Part shown: positions 22,569 through 29,974 of the stretch, one piece after another
How positions within the stretch are numbered: position 1 is the first letter of the stretch
Layout of the letters: every line of letters begins with the position of its first letter
Source of the DNA: a virus
Reading direction: 5' to 3' (one strand)
Virus record (IMG/VR): IMGVR_UViG_3300022723_000051
Coordinates: 1-34,360 of that record
Length of the DNA stretch: 34,360 nucleotides
The notes under the pieces: generated by a model
Told to the model about the DNA's origin: nothing
The model's input: only the letters and a program-made list of their open reading frames with translations
Database searches by the model: none
Translations under genes and position numbers: made by a program

Positions 22569-22948
22569 CACGCCCCCTCCCCGAGCACGCCGAACGTCTC
22601 CAGCGTGATCTCGACGCGGGGATTGGTCGCGTCTGCCCACCGACGGCGTACGGTGACGTGGCTCACCTGGTAGTCGTCGGTGTAGGCCACGCCCTCGATG
22701 CCGTCCATCGTGACCTTGAGCATATTCAGCACGTCGCGCTTGCGGTTGTCCGGCGGGTAGAAGTCGAGCCAAGCGCGCACCGACCCCTCGGCAAACGCTG
22801 GCCGCTCGCCACGGTACTGATCCAGCGCGTGCAGTTCGATGGCGTGCAGCGCCTCCTTGTATGCCCACGCATGGCCCCTACCGCCCTTGCGCTTGTTGCG
22901 GAGGTTGGACGATGCCAGGTGCTCCCAAGGGATCGTGAGGCGGATCAC
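22568..22948 (-). CDS. rusA: RusA-family Holliday junction resolvase
   Basis: This 126-residue protein matches RusA in size and pattern: LTIPWEHLASSNLRNKRKGG at the N-terminus, a central RAWLDFYPPDNRKRDVLNML, and DGIEGVAYTDDYQVSHVTVR, where the D-x2-N-x3 and D-D pairs supply the metal-binding acids. It would resolve branched DNA made during recombination-dependent replication. The GTG at 22948 overlaps the stop of a 21-codon gene (GTGA), and its stop overlaps the csf1 start. Confidence 0.88.
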   Translation of the reverse strand: MIRLTIPWEHLASSNLRNKRKGGRGHAWAYKEALHAIELHALDQYRGERPAFAEGSVRAWLDFYPPDNRKRDVLNMLKVTMDGIEGVAYTDDYQVSHVTVRRRWADATNPRVEITLETFGVLGEGA

Positions 22949-23010
22949 ATGAACCCCTCGAAAAGCATCCGCGTCGTTTCGTGCGGGTCCGGGAGGTCGT
23001 GGCGGTTCAT
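22945..23010 (-). CDS. 21-residue micro-gene coupled at both ends
   Basis: The frame MNRHDLPDPHETTRMLFEGF-M begins at 23010 in an ATGA with the methyltransferase stop and ends at 22945 in a GTGA with rusA. Its only support is this exact coupling, which may exist just to hand ribosomes from one gene to the next, or it may encode a small peptide. Confidence 0.4.
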   Translation of the reverse strand: MNRHDLPDPHETTRMLFEGFM

Positions 23011-25109
23011 GGGGCGGCCGTCAGAGCACCTACGATCTGAGCCGCCCACGTCGGCGGCACGGCGTTGCCCACCTGCCGAAACCGGCTCGTCTTCGATCCC
23101 TGGAACGGATAGTCGGGGCGGAAGCCTTGCAACACGGCGGCCTCGGCGAGCGTGACCTTGACGCTGTCCGTCTCGTACGTGCTTGTGTCGTGGTGCCCGG
23201 GTGGTGCGATCTTGCCTTGCCCGCATGATCTCACGACCGTCGTGGCGGGGCGGGTGCGGGTCCATCGGATGTCGTTCTTCGCGTCGCCCGTAAAGATTGT
23301 GGCCGCGGGTTCATCGAGACCGCGGATGGTCGCACGCTCTTGATTGTTATGCCGCAGCCGCCACAGGTCCACGCCGCGCACCAATTTCTCGCTGCATATC
23401 GTGCGCGAGGGTTCGGTGTCGGGCACCACGCGCGCCTTAGCTCTCTCGCTCTGGCGCGGATCCATCGCTCGCGAGCCGGGCGTCCACCCGAGCGCCTCAG
23501 CCATGCTCACCCACGGCAGCCGCTCGCCGAACAGGCACGGCTCGGGACACTCCGCGTGCGTCGGTTCGGCGACCCTGACCCCGCCCCGGTGCGCCAGCAG
23601 GAACGCACGAAGCCGTGTCTGGGGCACACCGTAATCGGCAGAGCACAGTTTCAGCGCGATCGCGTCATAGCCCCACGACCGGAGCACGTCGGCCATGTGC
23701 TCCCAAATCGGCAGACACGGCGGCACCTGCTCGCACGCGATCCAAGTCGGGCGACAATGATGTGCCCAACGCAGCGGCTCCAAGATCAACGGCGTGCGAA
23801 CGTCGTACCACGGCCCGTTCCGCAGCTCGTCGCACCAGCCGTCTCGTGCGCTGGCGATCGCCGAGTGCAGGCGGGGCAGGTCCTCGTCGCCCTCGCGTTT
23901 GCCGGCCATGCTGAATGGCTGACAGTTATGCACGACAATGCCGTCCGCGACAAAGGAGTGGTCCTCCTCCACCTCTAAGTCGTAGACCGTGGCGTCCCCG
24001 GCATCCTCCACGCTTCGGACGAGCATCCAGGCGTGTCCGTCACGCCGATGCACATAGCGCCTTCTGGGATTCGGCCCCCGGATTGTGATTGCGTACCATG
24101 GCCGCTGGTTTACAACGCGACCGTCGTACATCTCCTTGGTCGGGGGCGGGTCGTTGCGTACCTCGCTAACATCACGGCCCAGGGAGTTGGCGAGCAACCG
24201 CACCCCACAAGCCAACAGCCTGCTAACGGTCACCGCCTTGTGGGCCGATGGCCCGATCCGGTGCGCGTCACCCGCCAGATATCCATCAAGGAGTGCGCTG
24301 CGGGTAGCCTCATCGGCACCGAGCGCCCACGCCGGCATGGTCTTGTCTGCGGCCCCACACCCAAACCCATTAATCAACCACCGGGCTATCTCCGAGACTC
24401 CGTAGAGCGTGTACCTGGCGCACCCATCCTGCTCTGAGGCAATCGCCCCCGAGCAGCGCGACTCGAACTCCTGGCGCTTGTCGTCGCCAATGGCCCAGCA
24501 CACCTCCCCGCGATCCGAGTCGGCCCATCCGTCAGCCAACCACCTCCCAACGAGCCAAGGGTCCACCGGCCACTCCACTGTATCGCTTGGCACCGCAGTG
24601 GGCATCGCCCACCGCCTGCCTGCGGAGCGTTGGGCGGGGGCCCACTCGGGTTCCGTCCACATTTCCTTCCAAATGCGGCCACCGCCACGCCACCTCTTGT
24701 AGTCCCGAGTCCAGATGGGGTGGTCAGGTGTGGCAACCAACTCTGCGGTCCCTTGTCCCTTGATGGAGACTACGGGAGCCACCTTGCTCCCGGTCCGCAC
24801 CACTCTACGCCAGCGCCCTCGGTGGGTCAGCGCCAGGTCCCCTGCCCGTACGTCCGCGATGGGGACCACCCCACGGCGCGTCAGCACGGGCGTATCCCCC
24901 CGGAAGCAGGGCGGGCTGGCGACGAGTCCGCCCAACTCGCCCACCGCGTCCGCCGGGTATGCAGCGACGTCGGTCCGCACCGTCATGTGTCCAGCGGCTA
25001 CCCGAGTGCGGCAGGCGTCGGCGTCTAGCTCCAGGCCCACGGCCCGCAAGCCGAGTGACGCCATCCCCTCCGACCACCCTCCGGGGCCAGCGAACAGGTC
25101 GAGCAACAT
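23007..25109 (-). CDS. C5 cytosine DNA methyltransferase interrupted by an intein
   Basis: This 700-residue precursor has methyltransferase parts at residues 1-67 and 396-700. Motif I is LLDLFAGPGGWSEGMASLGL. Motif IV, SPP-CQPFSMAGK, is split by an intein just before the catalytic Cys. An ACEQVPPC segment stands in for motif VI, QTRLRAFLLAHR is motif VIII, and FRQVGNAVPPTWAAQIVGAL is motif X. The spliced enzyme would be about 372 residues, normal for the family, and would methylate phage DNA at cytosine, probably against restriction. The ATG at 25109 shares a base with the upstream stop. Confidence 0.93.
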   Translation of the reverse strand: MLLDLFAGPGGWSEGMASLGLRAVGLELDADACRTRVAAGHMTVRTDVAAYPADAVGELGGLVASPPCFRGDTPVLTRRGVVPIADVRAGDLALTHRGRWRRVVRTGSKVAPVVSIKGQGTAELVATPDHPIWTRDYKRWRGGGRIWKEMWTEPEWAPAQRSAGRRWAMPTAVPSDTVEWPVDPWLVGRWLADGWADSDRGEVCWAIGDDKRQEFESRCSGAIASEQDGCARYTLYGVSEIARWLINGFGCGAADKTMPAWALGADEATRSALLDGYLAGDAHRIGPSAHKAVTVSRLLACGVRLLANSLGRDVSEVRNDPPPTKEMYDGRVVNQRPWYAITIRGPNPRRRYVHRRDGHAWMLVRSVEDAGDATVYDLEVEEDHSFVADGIVVHNCQPFSMAGKREGDEDLPRLHSAIASARDGWCDELRNGPWYDVRTPLILEPLRWAHHCRPTWIACEQVPPCLPIWEHMADVLRSWGYDAIALKLCSADYGVPQTRLRAFLLAHRGGVRVAEPTHAECPEPCLFGERLPWVSMAEALGWTPGSRAMDPRQSERAKARVVPDTEPSRTICSEKLVRGVDLWRLRHNNQERATIRGLDEPAATIFTGDAKNDIRWTRTRPATTVVRSCGQGKIAPPGHHDTSTYETDSVKVTLAEAAVLQGFRPDYPFQGSKTSRFRQVGNAVPPTWAAQIVGALTAAP
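23925..24908 (-). mobile_element. Intein with LAGLIDADG endonuclease domain
   Basis: This 328-residue intein lies at residues 68-395 of the methyltransferase precursor. It starts with Cys68 (CFRGDTPVLTRRGVVPIADV) and has block B at ELVATPDHPIW with the TxxH-like pair. Two LAGLIDADG-type motifs (WLVGRWLADGWA and RSALLDGYLAGDA) and blocks F and G (ATVYDLEVEEDHSFVADGIV then VVHN) follow. The next extein residue is Cys396, the methyltransferase catalytic Cys. All splice-site residues are present, so it should be active in splicing, and the endonuclease motifs keep acidic residues. Confidence 0.92.
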
Positions 25110-25435
25110 CACAGGCGGATCCGCCTGTGATCCGTGAACACGGAGAAGATTGCACCCATGGTGCCCGTCCCCTCCTGCAAAGCCAGCTCGCACGCGAGCC
25201 GCTCCGTCAGCGGCTCCAGCGCCATGATCCACCGCTCGGCATCCTCGTGGTCCAGGGTCATGACGATCTCGTCGCGGATGCGCTCCATCGATTGCAGCTG
25301 GAAGCGGAGCGTCCTGCGGCGGCGCTGGTTGTCGAAATCGTAGCCCTCGACCTGGCGAAGTACGTCCTCAAGGCCACGCGCGTCGAACTCGGGCCGGATC
25401 GCCCCGCAGCGGCGGCATTCAGCGATGCTCTTCAC
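25109..25435 (-). CDS. Small protein with CxxC motif
   Basis: This 108-residue protein begins VKSIAECRRCGAIRPEFDAR, with one CxxC pair. It is then mainly helical and charged (RRRRTLRFQLQSMERIRDEI) and ends with FSVFTDHRRIRL. The GTG at 25435 overlaps the stop of the upstream gene (GTGA) and was chosen over an upstream in-frame start. It precedes the methyltransferase. No family was recognised. A regulatory or partner protein of the recombination block is possible. Confidence 0.6.
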   Translation of the reverse strand: MKSIAECRRCGAIRPEFDARGLEDVLRQVEGYDFDNQRRRRTLRFQLQSMERIRDEIVMTLDHEDAERWIMALEPLTERLACELALQEGTGTMGAIFSVFTDHRRIRL

Positions 25436-25761
25436 GGTCCGTCCTCCGCGACGACGCATCGCCTCGGCGCGAAGTACGGGACCGCCTGCAGCCGATCTAG
25501 CAGGGCCGAGTCGGTCTGCGCGACGACATGCAGCGCGTACTCACCCGCCACGAGCAGGCGCTGCGTCATGTCGCGGTGAGCGCGCGCGGTGTCGTATGCA
25601 TCGAGCGCGAGCTGAGCCTCACGAGCCCGGCCCGCGTCATAGATCCACCACGCGGCGATCACGAGCCCGGTGACGATCAGCACACGCCGCGCGACGCGAT
25701 CGAGACTCACCGGCCGATGATCCAGGCTCGCGAGCCGGCTCGGATCCCACCGGCCGATCAT
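25432..25761 (-). CDS. Single-pass membrane protein
   Basis: This 109-residue protein has one hydrophobic segment (VLIVTGLVIAAWWIYDAG at about 28-45), preceded by Arg residues. An Ala-rich helical part follows (AREAQLALDAYDTARAHRDM). The ATG at 25761 overlaps the stop of the next membrane-protein gene (ATGA). Two membrane proteins in tandem might be a lysis or spanin-like pair, but the place in the recombination operon and the absence of a lipobox argue for caution. Confidence 0.65.
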   Translation of the reverse strand: MIGRWDPSRLASLDHRPVSLDRVARRVLIVTGLVIAAWWIYDAGRAREAQLALDAYDTARAHRDMTQRLLVAGEYALHVVAQTDSALLDRLQAVPYFAPRRCVVAEDGP

Positions 25762-26048
25762 GGCGCGCCTCCCTTCCATGGCTCGTCGTCATCGACCGCT
25801 CTCTGGCGCTCCAACCACAGCCGGTGCGACTCGATCATGCCACCGCGTTGCGCCTCGATGTAGCGCATGTTCATCTCGTGCGCCGCCTCGTTCGATTCGG
25901 CCAGCGCCTGCACGCGCTGCCGATCTGTCTCACGCTCGAGCATCGACCGCAGCCGGTCGCGCCGCACGCGCAGGCCGTGATCGTAGGTCGCGACGAGCGC
26001 GACACCGACCAATCCGACACCGAGCAACAACCAGGACTCAGGCGTCAT
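25758..26048 (-). CDS. Membrane-anchored coiled-coil protein
   Basis: This 96-residue protein has an N-terminal membrane helix (ESWLLLGVGLVGVALVATYD, residues 4-23) and then a long charged helix with heptad texture (RRDRLRSMLERETDRQRVQA, then LAESNEAAHEMNMRYIEAQR). This is the form of inner-membrane spanins but also of many unknown phage membrane proteins. The ATG at 26048 overlaps the stop of the preceding gene (ATGA). The function is not assigned. Confidence 0.65.
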   Translation of the reverse strand: MTPESWLLLGVGLVGVALVATYDHGLRVRRDRLRSMLERETDRQRVQALAESNEAAHEMNMRYIEAQRGGMIESHRLWLERQRAVDDDEPWKGGAP

Positions 26049-26356
26049 AGCGCGCTCTCCTGGCGGTACCGGCCACCGTCAGCCTCGACGATCACCAGTT
26101 CGCCGGACTCGGCGTCGATGATCTCGTACGCGCCGAAATAGCGACTGACGATATGGGCGACGACGTCGAAGTTGTCGGCCGCGATCCACCATGCCGTCGT
26201 CGGATCAGGTAGCCACACGCGGTCACCGTGGCGCAACCGACTCTTCAGATCGTCGACGAAGCCGGGGTGATAGGTGGTGTGCAGCAGCCAGCCGTCGCGC
26301 CCGTCGCCGTCCGGCCGGTAGGGATCGAGTACGTAGGGCTCGAAGCGGGCGGTCAT
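26045..26356 (-). CDS. Small protein next to recT, HARP-like pattern
   Basis: This 103-residue protein is encoded directly after recT (start shares a base, TGATG). Its middle reads TYHPGFVDDLKSRLRHGDRV then WLPDPTTAWWIAADNFDVVA. The layout 'F...L...+...R.W.P....W.....' resembles the HARP-like or SNF2-associated module that binds DNA forks. That similarity is by eye and weak. A recombination accessory role follows from position. Confidence 0.55.
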   Translation of the reverse strand: MTARFEPYVLDPYRPDGDGRDGWLLHTTYHPGFVDDLKSRLRHGDRVWLPDPTTAWWIAADNFDVVAHIVSRYFGAYEIIDAESGELVIVEADGGRYRQESAL

Positions 26357-27261
26357 CAGGCATCCACCTCGGCTTGATGGGCCAACAGCGCCTTGCTGAG
26401 TCTCTGCTTCGCGGCGACCACATCCGACGTTGTCGCCGTCTCCAGCGCGGCCTGGACCGACTCCTCCAGCTCCACCGTCATGACGTCGGCCTCGCGGGCC
26501 TTGGCCATGAGCTCGCCGAGGGAATCGAGGAGCGAGTCGGAGGCGGGCTCGTTAGCGCCATCGGCGTCTACGACCTTCGCCTGCTGGACGACACCGGCGA
26601 GCGCATCGCCGAGCTTGTCGGCCTGAGCGGACGGGCGGGAGCGAGCGTCGGTGTCTTCGATCTCGTCGGCGGTGTGCATCCCCATGGACAGCTCGGGGGC
26701 GAAGACGCGCGTCCAGAACGTCGCGGCTCGGTAGCGGAGCATGAGGCCGGGCAGCGTCTTCCACTTCGAGCCGTTCTTCGTGGCCCAGCCCTCGGCCTTG
26801 GCCATCTCCATGGTCACGAGCGGGCCGACGCACTCCTCACCGCTCTCTCGATCCTTCGCGACGGCGCGGCAACCCCAATCCGTCGAGCCCTCCTCGCCCT
26901 GGAAGTCGTAGCGGAGCGGCGTGAACCGGCCCGAGCTGTTGACCGTGGCGATCAAGAATTGACTCCGCCACGACGGGCGCCCGTGAATGATGTCCAGGTT
27001 CTGCATGACCATGAACACGCTGGCGCCGACGCGGCTGGCGAGCTCCATGGCGATGAGCGTGTTCGGCAGATTGCCCTGATAGTCTTTGGGCACCAACGAG
27101 GACGATGACAGTGCCTTGGCCATCCTCTGCGCGGCCTCGAAGTTGCCCTGCGAGCTGAACGCGGCGATTGAGCGGTCTGCGTCATTCGCGTTGCGCACAG
27201 CTACGGCGGTGCCGCCTCCGTTGGCCGTCGACTCGTCTATTGCTGCGGTCTGCGTGCTCAT
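26356..27261 (-). CDS. recT: RecT-family single-strand annealing protein
   Basis: This 301-residue protein has the RecT core pattern: AAQRMAKALSSSSLVPKDYQ near residue 43, then NLPNTLIAMELASRVGASVF, VMQNLDIIHGRPSWRSQFLI and WKTLPGLMLRYRAATFWTRV. The C-terminal third is acidic and helical with low complexity, typical of the variable tail. It anneals single strands after resection by the RecE-like nuclease encoded just upstream (ATGA-type overlap). This is a recET-type pair. The ATG at 27261 begins MSTQTAAIDE. Confidence 0.92.
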   Translation of the reverse strand: MSTQTAAIDESTANGGGTAVAVRNANDADRSIAAFSSQGNFEAAQRMAKALSSSSLVPKDYQGNLPNTLIAMELASRVGASVFMVMQNLDIIHGRPSWRSQFLIATVNSSGRFTPLRYDFQGEEGSTDWGCRAVAKDRESGEECVGPLVTMEMAKAEGWATKNGSKWKTLPGLMLRYRAATFWTRVFAPELSMGMHTADEIEDTDARSRPSAQADKLGDALAGVVQQAKVVDADGANEPASDSLLDSLGELMAKAREADVMTVELEESVQAALETATTSDVVAAKQRLSKALLAHQAEVDA

Positions 27262-28265
27262 GCGGCTTGCTCCTCATCGTCGGTGTGTAGGTGCTCTTCG
27301 AGCCGGCGTGTCTGGATGTCCATATCGGACCACTGCCAGTCGTCCAGCGTCAGGTCGTGCGGCCGCTCAGGGTAGCCGGGCCAAGTGTCCGTCTCGCGGC
27401 ATCGCGCGTAGATGCGCAGCAGCGCGCGCACGTGACGCAGCGTGTGAAATGCGGGCTCGCCCGGCTCGGGCAGGTGCCCGATCGCGTCCTCGGTGATCCG
27501 GTGGATCATGAGTGCGTAGGGCGGCGTCTTCTCAACCGCGACAATCGCGTAGTGGTCGATCCTCAAGCCAAGCGTCTTCGCGGCCGAGAGATACATCGCC
27601 GCCTGCCGGAAATACCCGTACCTGTAGGCGTCGCGCGCGAATTGGCGCACGCCCGCGTCGCGGGCGCCCTTGACGTCCATGACCGTGCCGAGCGAGCTGC
27701 TATACAGATCCCAACGGCCTTTGCACCGGACGTACGCGCCGGGCGCGACCTCCTCGTCCCAGACGACGCTAACCTCGGTCTCGGCATCGTCGACGAGCAG
27801 AAAGCCCGCCGCCGTCGGATGGCCGAGGATCGCGTCCCGGCAGGCTGTGACCATCGCGTACTCGGACCCGGTCATCGTGACCACGTCCTCGTCGATGCCG
27901 GGGTCCTGACCCGCGCGCTCAGCCGCTTGGAGGTGCGTCGTGCAGAGCCACGCGCTCCGCTTGGTCGGCCAGTTGCCTGGCTTGCTGCAGCGGTCGCCCT
28001 TCGATGTCTGTGCGCCGCACTGCTGAGCAGTGCGGAAGTCGCGGCGGAAGACCTCGGGCTCCAAGACGGCGGCGTGCAGCGACCGGCCCTCCTTGAGCGC
28101 CTTCGTGGGCTTCGGGGGCTCGTCGAGGTACGCCTTGAGGTGCGCGGGCGTGTGGGTGGCGAGTATGCCGAGCTGTGAGTTCGAGGCCGCATCCCAACGC
28201 AGATACTCGCCAAAGTCCACGCCCCTATACACGCCCGGCTCCGGGCACTCCAGGTGCTTACTCAC
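27258..28265 (-). CDS. RecE-like PD-(D/E)XK exonuclease with inserted zinc knuckle
   Basis: This 335-residue protein begins SKHLECPEPGVYRGVDFGEY. It has the G-x3-H-x2-VLEP segment (KEGRSLHAAVLEP), then an inserted Cys/His module at residues about 83-111 (QCGAQTSKGDRCSKPGNW ... WLCTTH). The core of the nuclease fold follows, with Asp186 in KGRWDLY, Asp197-Val-Lys199 in VMDVKGARD and Gln221 in YFRQAAMYLS, the order expected of DUF3799/RecE C-terminal domains. It would resect double-strand ends for RecT. The GTG at 28265 overlaps the stop before it (GTGA); a GTG six bases earlier is possible. Confidence 0.88.
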   Translation of the reverse strand: MSKHLECPEPGVYRGVDFGEYLRWDAASNSQLGILATHTPAHLKAYLDEPPKPTKALKEGRSLHAAVLEPEVFRRDFRTAQQCGAQTSKGDRCSKPGNWPTKRSAWLCTTHLQAAERAGQDPGIDEDVVTMTGSEYAMVTACRDAILGHPTAAGFLLVDDAETEVSVVWDEEVAPGAYVRCKGRWDLYSSSLGTVMDVKGARDAGVRQFARDAYRYGYFRQAAMYLSAAKTLGLRIDHYAIVAVEKTPPYALMIHRITEDAIGHLPEPGEPAFHTLRHVRALLRIYARCRETDTWPGYPERPHDLTLDDWQWSDMDIQTRRLEEHLHTDDEEQAA

Positions 28266-28855
28266 AGCCACTCCTCCAGCAGCTCAAGCTCATCGTCCGT
28301 GAGCCCGCAATCGTCCATGTCCGCACGGTCGGAGTTGCCGAACGACAGGGCTCGGTGAGGTGGCGGGTGCATCGTGCGGACCACCTCGATGTCGGCGAGC
28401 AGCTCGGCGAACGTCGGGTACGTGTACTCGGCGACCACGCCGCCGGGGCTGCCGACATGGATGACGTACGGCTCGCCTCTGGACGCGGACCGCGCTGCGG
28501 GGCCGTCGTGTGAGCGGGCCATACGCTCGACTGCCCACTCCAGGCGCTCGACGCTGCGGCGGTACTCGGCGAACAGGCTCGCTTCGTCACGACCTACCAC
28601 TCGCTCGCACGAGCCGCGTACTCTCTGGTAGCGGCCCCACGCGAACGCGGTCAGGCGCGACAGACGCAGCACCATCTCGGGCGTGACGGGCTCCTCGACC
28701 AACCTCGTGCACTCGCGATTGGCGCACAGGCCGTGGCTTGTCGGCGAGTCCGGCAGCCCGGCGACCATCACGTGGCGGCACACCATGCATACAGTGCGCA
28801 GCGTCGTGCGCCCGTCCGTGGCGTGGCCGTAGCACAGCGTCGTCCTGGCGCTCAT
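28262..28855 (-). CDS. Early-operon protein with zinc-binding Cys pairs
   Basis: This 197-residue protein starts MSARTTLCYGHATDGRTTLR and continues VCMVCRHVMVAGLPDSPTSH and GLCANRECTRLVEEP. Together these give CxxC and CxxxxC pairs of a zinc-binding domain. The rest is helical, ending DELELLEEWL. The ATG at 28855 overlaps the stop of the leader gene (ATGA). It lies before the RecE-like gene, so it is expressed early. I recognise no family; a DNA-binding or adaptor role is possible. Confidence 0.6.
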   Translation of the reverse strand: MSARTTLCYGHATDGRTTLRTVCMVCRHVMVAGLPDSPTSHGLCANRECTRLVEEPVTPEMVLRLSRLTAFAWGRYQRVRGSCERVVGRDEASLFAEYRRSVERLEWAVERMARSHDGPAARSASRGEPYVIHVGSPGGVVAEYTYPTFAELLADIEVVRTMHPPPHRALSFGNSDRADMDDCGLTDDELELLEEWL

Positions 28856-29175
28856 GTCCGTACCGCCTCGACCTTCAGCGGCCGCAGGTTGCGGTCGTAG
28901 CCGAGCACGCGTCCGAGCCCTGCGCACGAGTCGCAGATCAGCATCCGGTACTCGTGCGGGCGCATCATCCGGTCGCCTTGGCCGCCGCAGTCGGTGCATT
29001 CGGTCAGCTCGGACCAAGAGACGGGGCCGACGTCGGGCCGGTCGGGGCAGCGGTACAGCGTCGTCGGAACCGCGCGGGCAGCGATCTCGTCGAGCACGTC
29101 CATGCAGGTGCAGCCGGGCACGCCGTGGATGCAGCGCGGGTTGCGGCTCAATGAGGACCTCGGGTTGGCGATCAT
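28852..29175 (-). CDS. First gene of the leftward operon; DnaJ-like zinc motif
   Basis: This 107-residue protein has NPRCIHGVPGCTCMDVLDEI, then ECTDCGGQGDRM and ICDSCAGLGRVLGYD. Two CxxCxGxG repeats are the signature of the DnaJ-type zinc finger, here on a short protein with no J domain. The ATG at 29175 was chosen because CAGGACA precedes it and the frame upstream is in the control region. As the first gene of the long leftward operon, it is likely made early. Confidence 0.65.
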   Translation of the reverse strand: MIANPRSSLSRNPRCIHGVPGCTCMDVLDEIAARAVPTTLYRCPDRPDVGPVSWSELTECTDCGGQGDRMMRPHEYRMLICDSCAGLGRVLGYDRNLRPLKVEAVRT

Positions 29176-29251
29176 GTATCGTTGTCCTGTTGCGAGTCTA
29201 TCGAGTGTCCGATGGAATGATGGCATCGGTGACCCGATAGGCGCAAGAGCC
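29176..29251 (-). promoter_or_regulatory. Control region before the leftward operon
   Basis: The 76 bases between the XRE gene and the first leftward gene hold TATCG at 29177-29181 and 29199-29203 (22 bases apart) and its complement CGATA at 29235-29239. The same half-site occurs in the palindromes upstream of the XRE gene. I infer an operator-promoter region, but a clear -10/-35 pair cannot be assigned. Confidence 0.4.
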
Positions 29252-29497
29252 TTACCCCACCTCCACCGACTCGGCGAACGCCGGAAACGCCGTGTCGATG
29301 TCGGTGCCGTACAGCACGGCCAGCGTAACCAAGTCGCGTCGGCGGATCCGCCCGACGCCCGACTCCATCTCGGCGTATGTCGGCTGCGCTACCCCGAGTG
29401 CCTCAGCGCACTCGACCTGGGTTTTACCGTGCTCGGCCCGAAGGCATGCCATGCGTCGGCCGATCGAGATTCGGCTCTCCTTGCTACTCAGGTCCAC
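29252..29497 (-). CDS. XRE-family repressor-like protein
   Basis: This 81-residue protein has a Cro/CI-type HTH: ISIGRRMACLRAEHGKTQVE, then CAEALGVAQPTYAEMESGVG, followed by a helical end. The GTG at 29497 has AAGGTGGGG just ahead. It is encoded beside the divergent control region and is the natural candidate for the switch regulator of both the leftward operon and the rightward cluster. A second XRE protein is at 31233. Confidence 0.85.
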   Translation of the reverse strand: MDLSSKESRISIGRRMACLRAEHGKTQVECAEALGVAQPTYAEMESGVGRIRRRDLVTLAVLYGTDIDTAFPAFAESVEVG

Positions 29498-29509
29498 GGT
29501 CCCCACCTT

Positions 29510-29527
29510 TTATCGAAGTGACGATAA
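29510..29527. promoter_or_regulatory. Palindrome TTATCG-N6-CGATAA, likely operator
   Basis: This is a perfect 6-base inverted repeat with a 6-base spacer just upstream of the XRE start. The half-site TATCG recurs at 29546-29561 and in the region 29177-29239. An XRE dimer would fit an 18-base site of this form. Confidence 0.55.
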
Positions 29528-29545
29528 CTGCACTGGTTGGCCCAC

Positions 29546-29561
29546 CGATAGGATAGTATCG
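29546..29561. promoter_or_regulatory. Palindrome CGATA-N6-TATCG, likely operator
   Basis: This is a perfect 5-base inverted repeat with 6-base spacing, in opposite half-site order to the 29510 site. It overlaps a possible leftward -10 (TATCCT, plus-strand 29550-29555) with TTGCCA 18 bases upstream (29574-29579), so binding would block transcription of the XRE gene. Confidence 0.45.
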
Positions 29562-29602
29562 CGCGTCCGATGATGGCAAGTCGTACCCTACGACATTACC
29601 AC

Positions 29603-29630
29603 TTGACGCAGTACCCGAATGTGTTATATT
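29603..29630 (+). promoter_or_regulatory. Rightward sigma70-like promoter
   Basis: TTGACG at 29603 and TATATT at 29625 are separated by 16 bases and lie in the most AT-rich stretch nearby. A start near 29637 would leave a leader of about 55 bases before the gene at 29692. This is the best promoter match I see in the window. Confidence 0.6.
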
Positions 29631-29679
29631 TATTGTACGGGACGATGGAGCCCGAGGGATGCGCGGCCCGACTCGCGCG

Positions 29680-29698
29680 GAGACTCAGACGATGACCA
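29680..29698 (+). repeat. 19-base leader repeat, copy 1 (start of 29692 gene)
   Basis: The sequence GAGACTCAGACGATGACCA covers the ribosome site, the ATG and the second codon of the gene at 29692. The identical 19 bases recur at 29975-29993 at the start of the next gene. Confidence 0.85.
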
Positions 29699-29928
29699 AG
29701 GTGCACGAGATCAGAGAGCGGATCGAGGGCGAGCTCGCCGAGTTGGAGCAGATGACGGCAGCGGCCCCTGAGGACCACCCGGCGCGTGTGGCGCTGCGGA
29801 CCCTACGGACACGGATCGAGGACGGCCTGCACGCTCAGTGGTACCTCGGCGTTGAGCGGGACCGGCTGACCGCCCGCAAGATGGCCAACATGATCGCGAG
29901 CGGTGACGGCGACGCGGTGTTCATTTGA
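29692..29928 (+). CDS. Small helical protein, first gene of the rightward cluster
   Basis: This 78-residue protein reads MTKVHEIRERIEGELAELEQ with a coiled-coil-like helix, then Arg-rich RTLRTRIEDGLHAQWYLGVE and a short end GDGDAVFI. The start at 29692 was chosen because GGAG lies nine bases upstream and the same start context recurs at the next gene. The frame is open 11 codons upstream but without a better site. It is driven by the promoter at 29603. The function is unknown. Confidence 0.65.
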   Translation: MTKVHEIRERIEGELAELEQMTAAAPEDHPARVALRTLRTRIEDGLHAQWYLGVERDRLTARKMANMIASGDGDAVFI

Positions 29929-29974
29929 CGAGGTACTTGTGACACCCCGAGTATCCACCCACACATCCAGGATC

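Noticed and set aside
26191-27108. Rightward frame of 305 codons opposite recT
   Set aside because: Antisense to a well-supported RecT gene, with no recognisable domain and biased composition.
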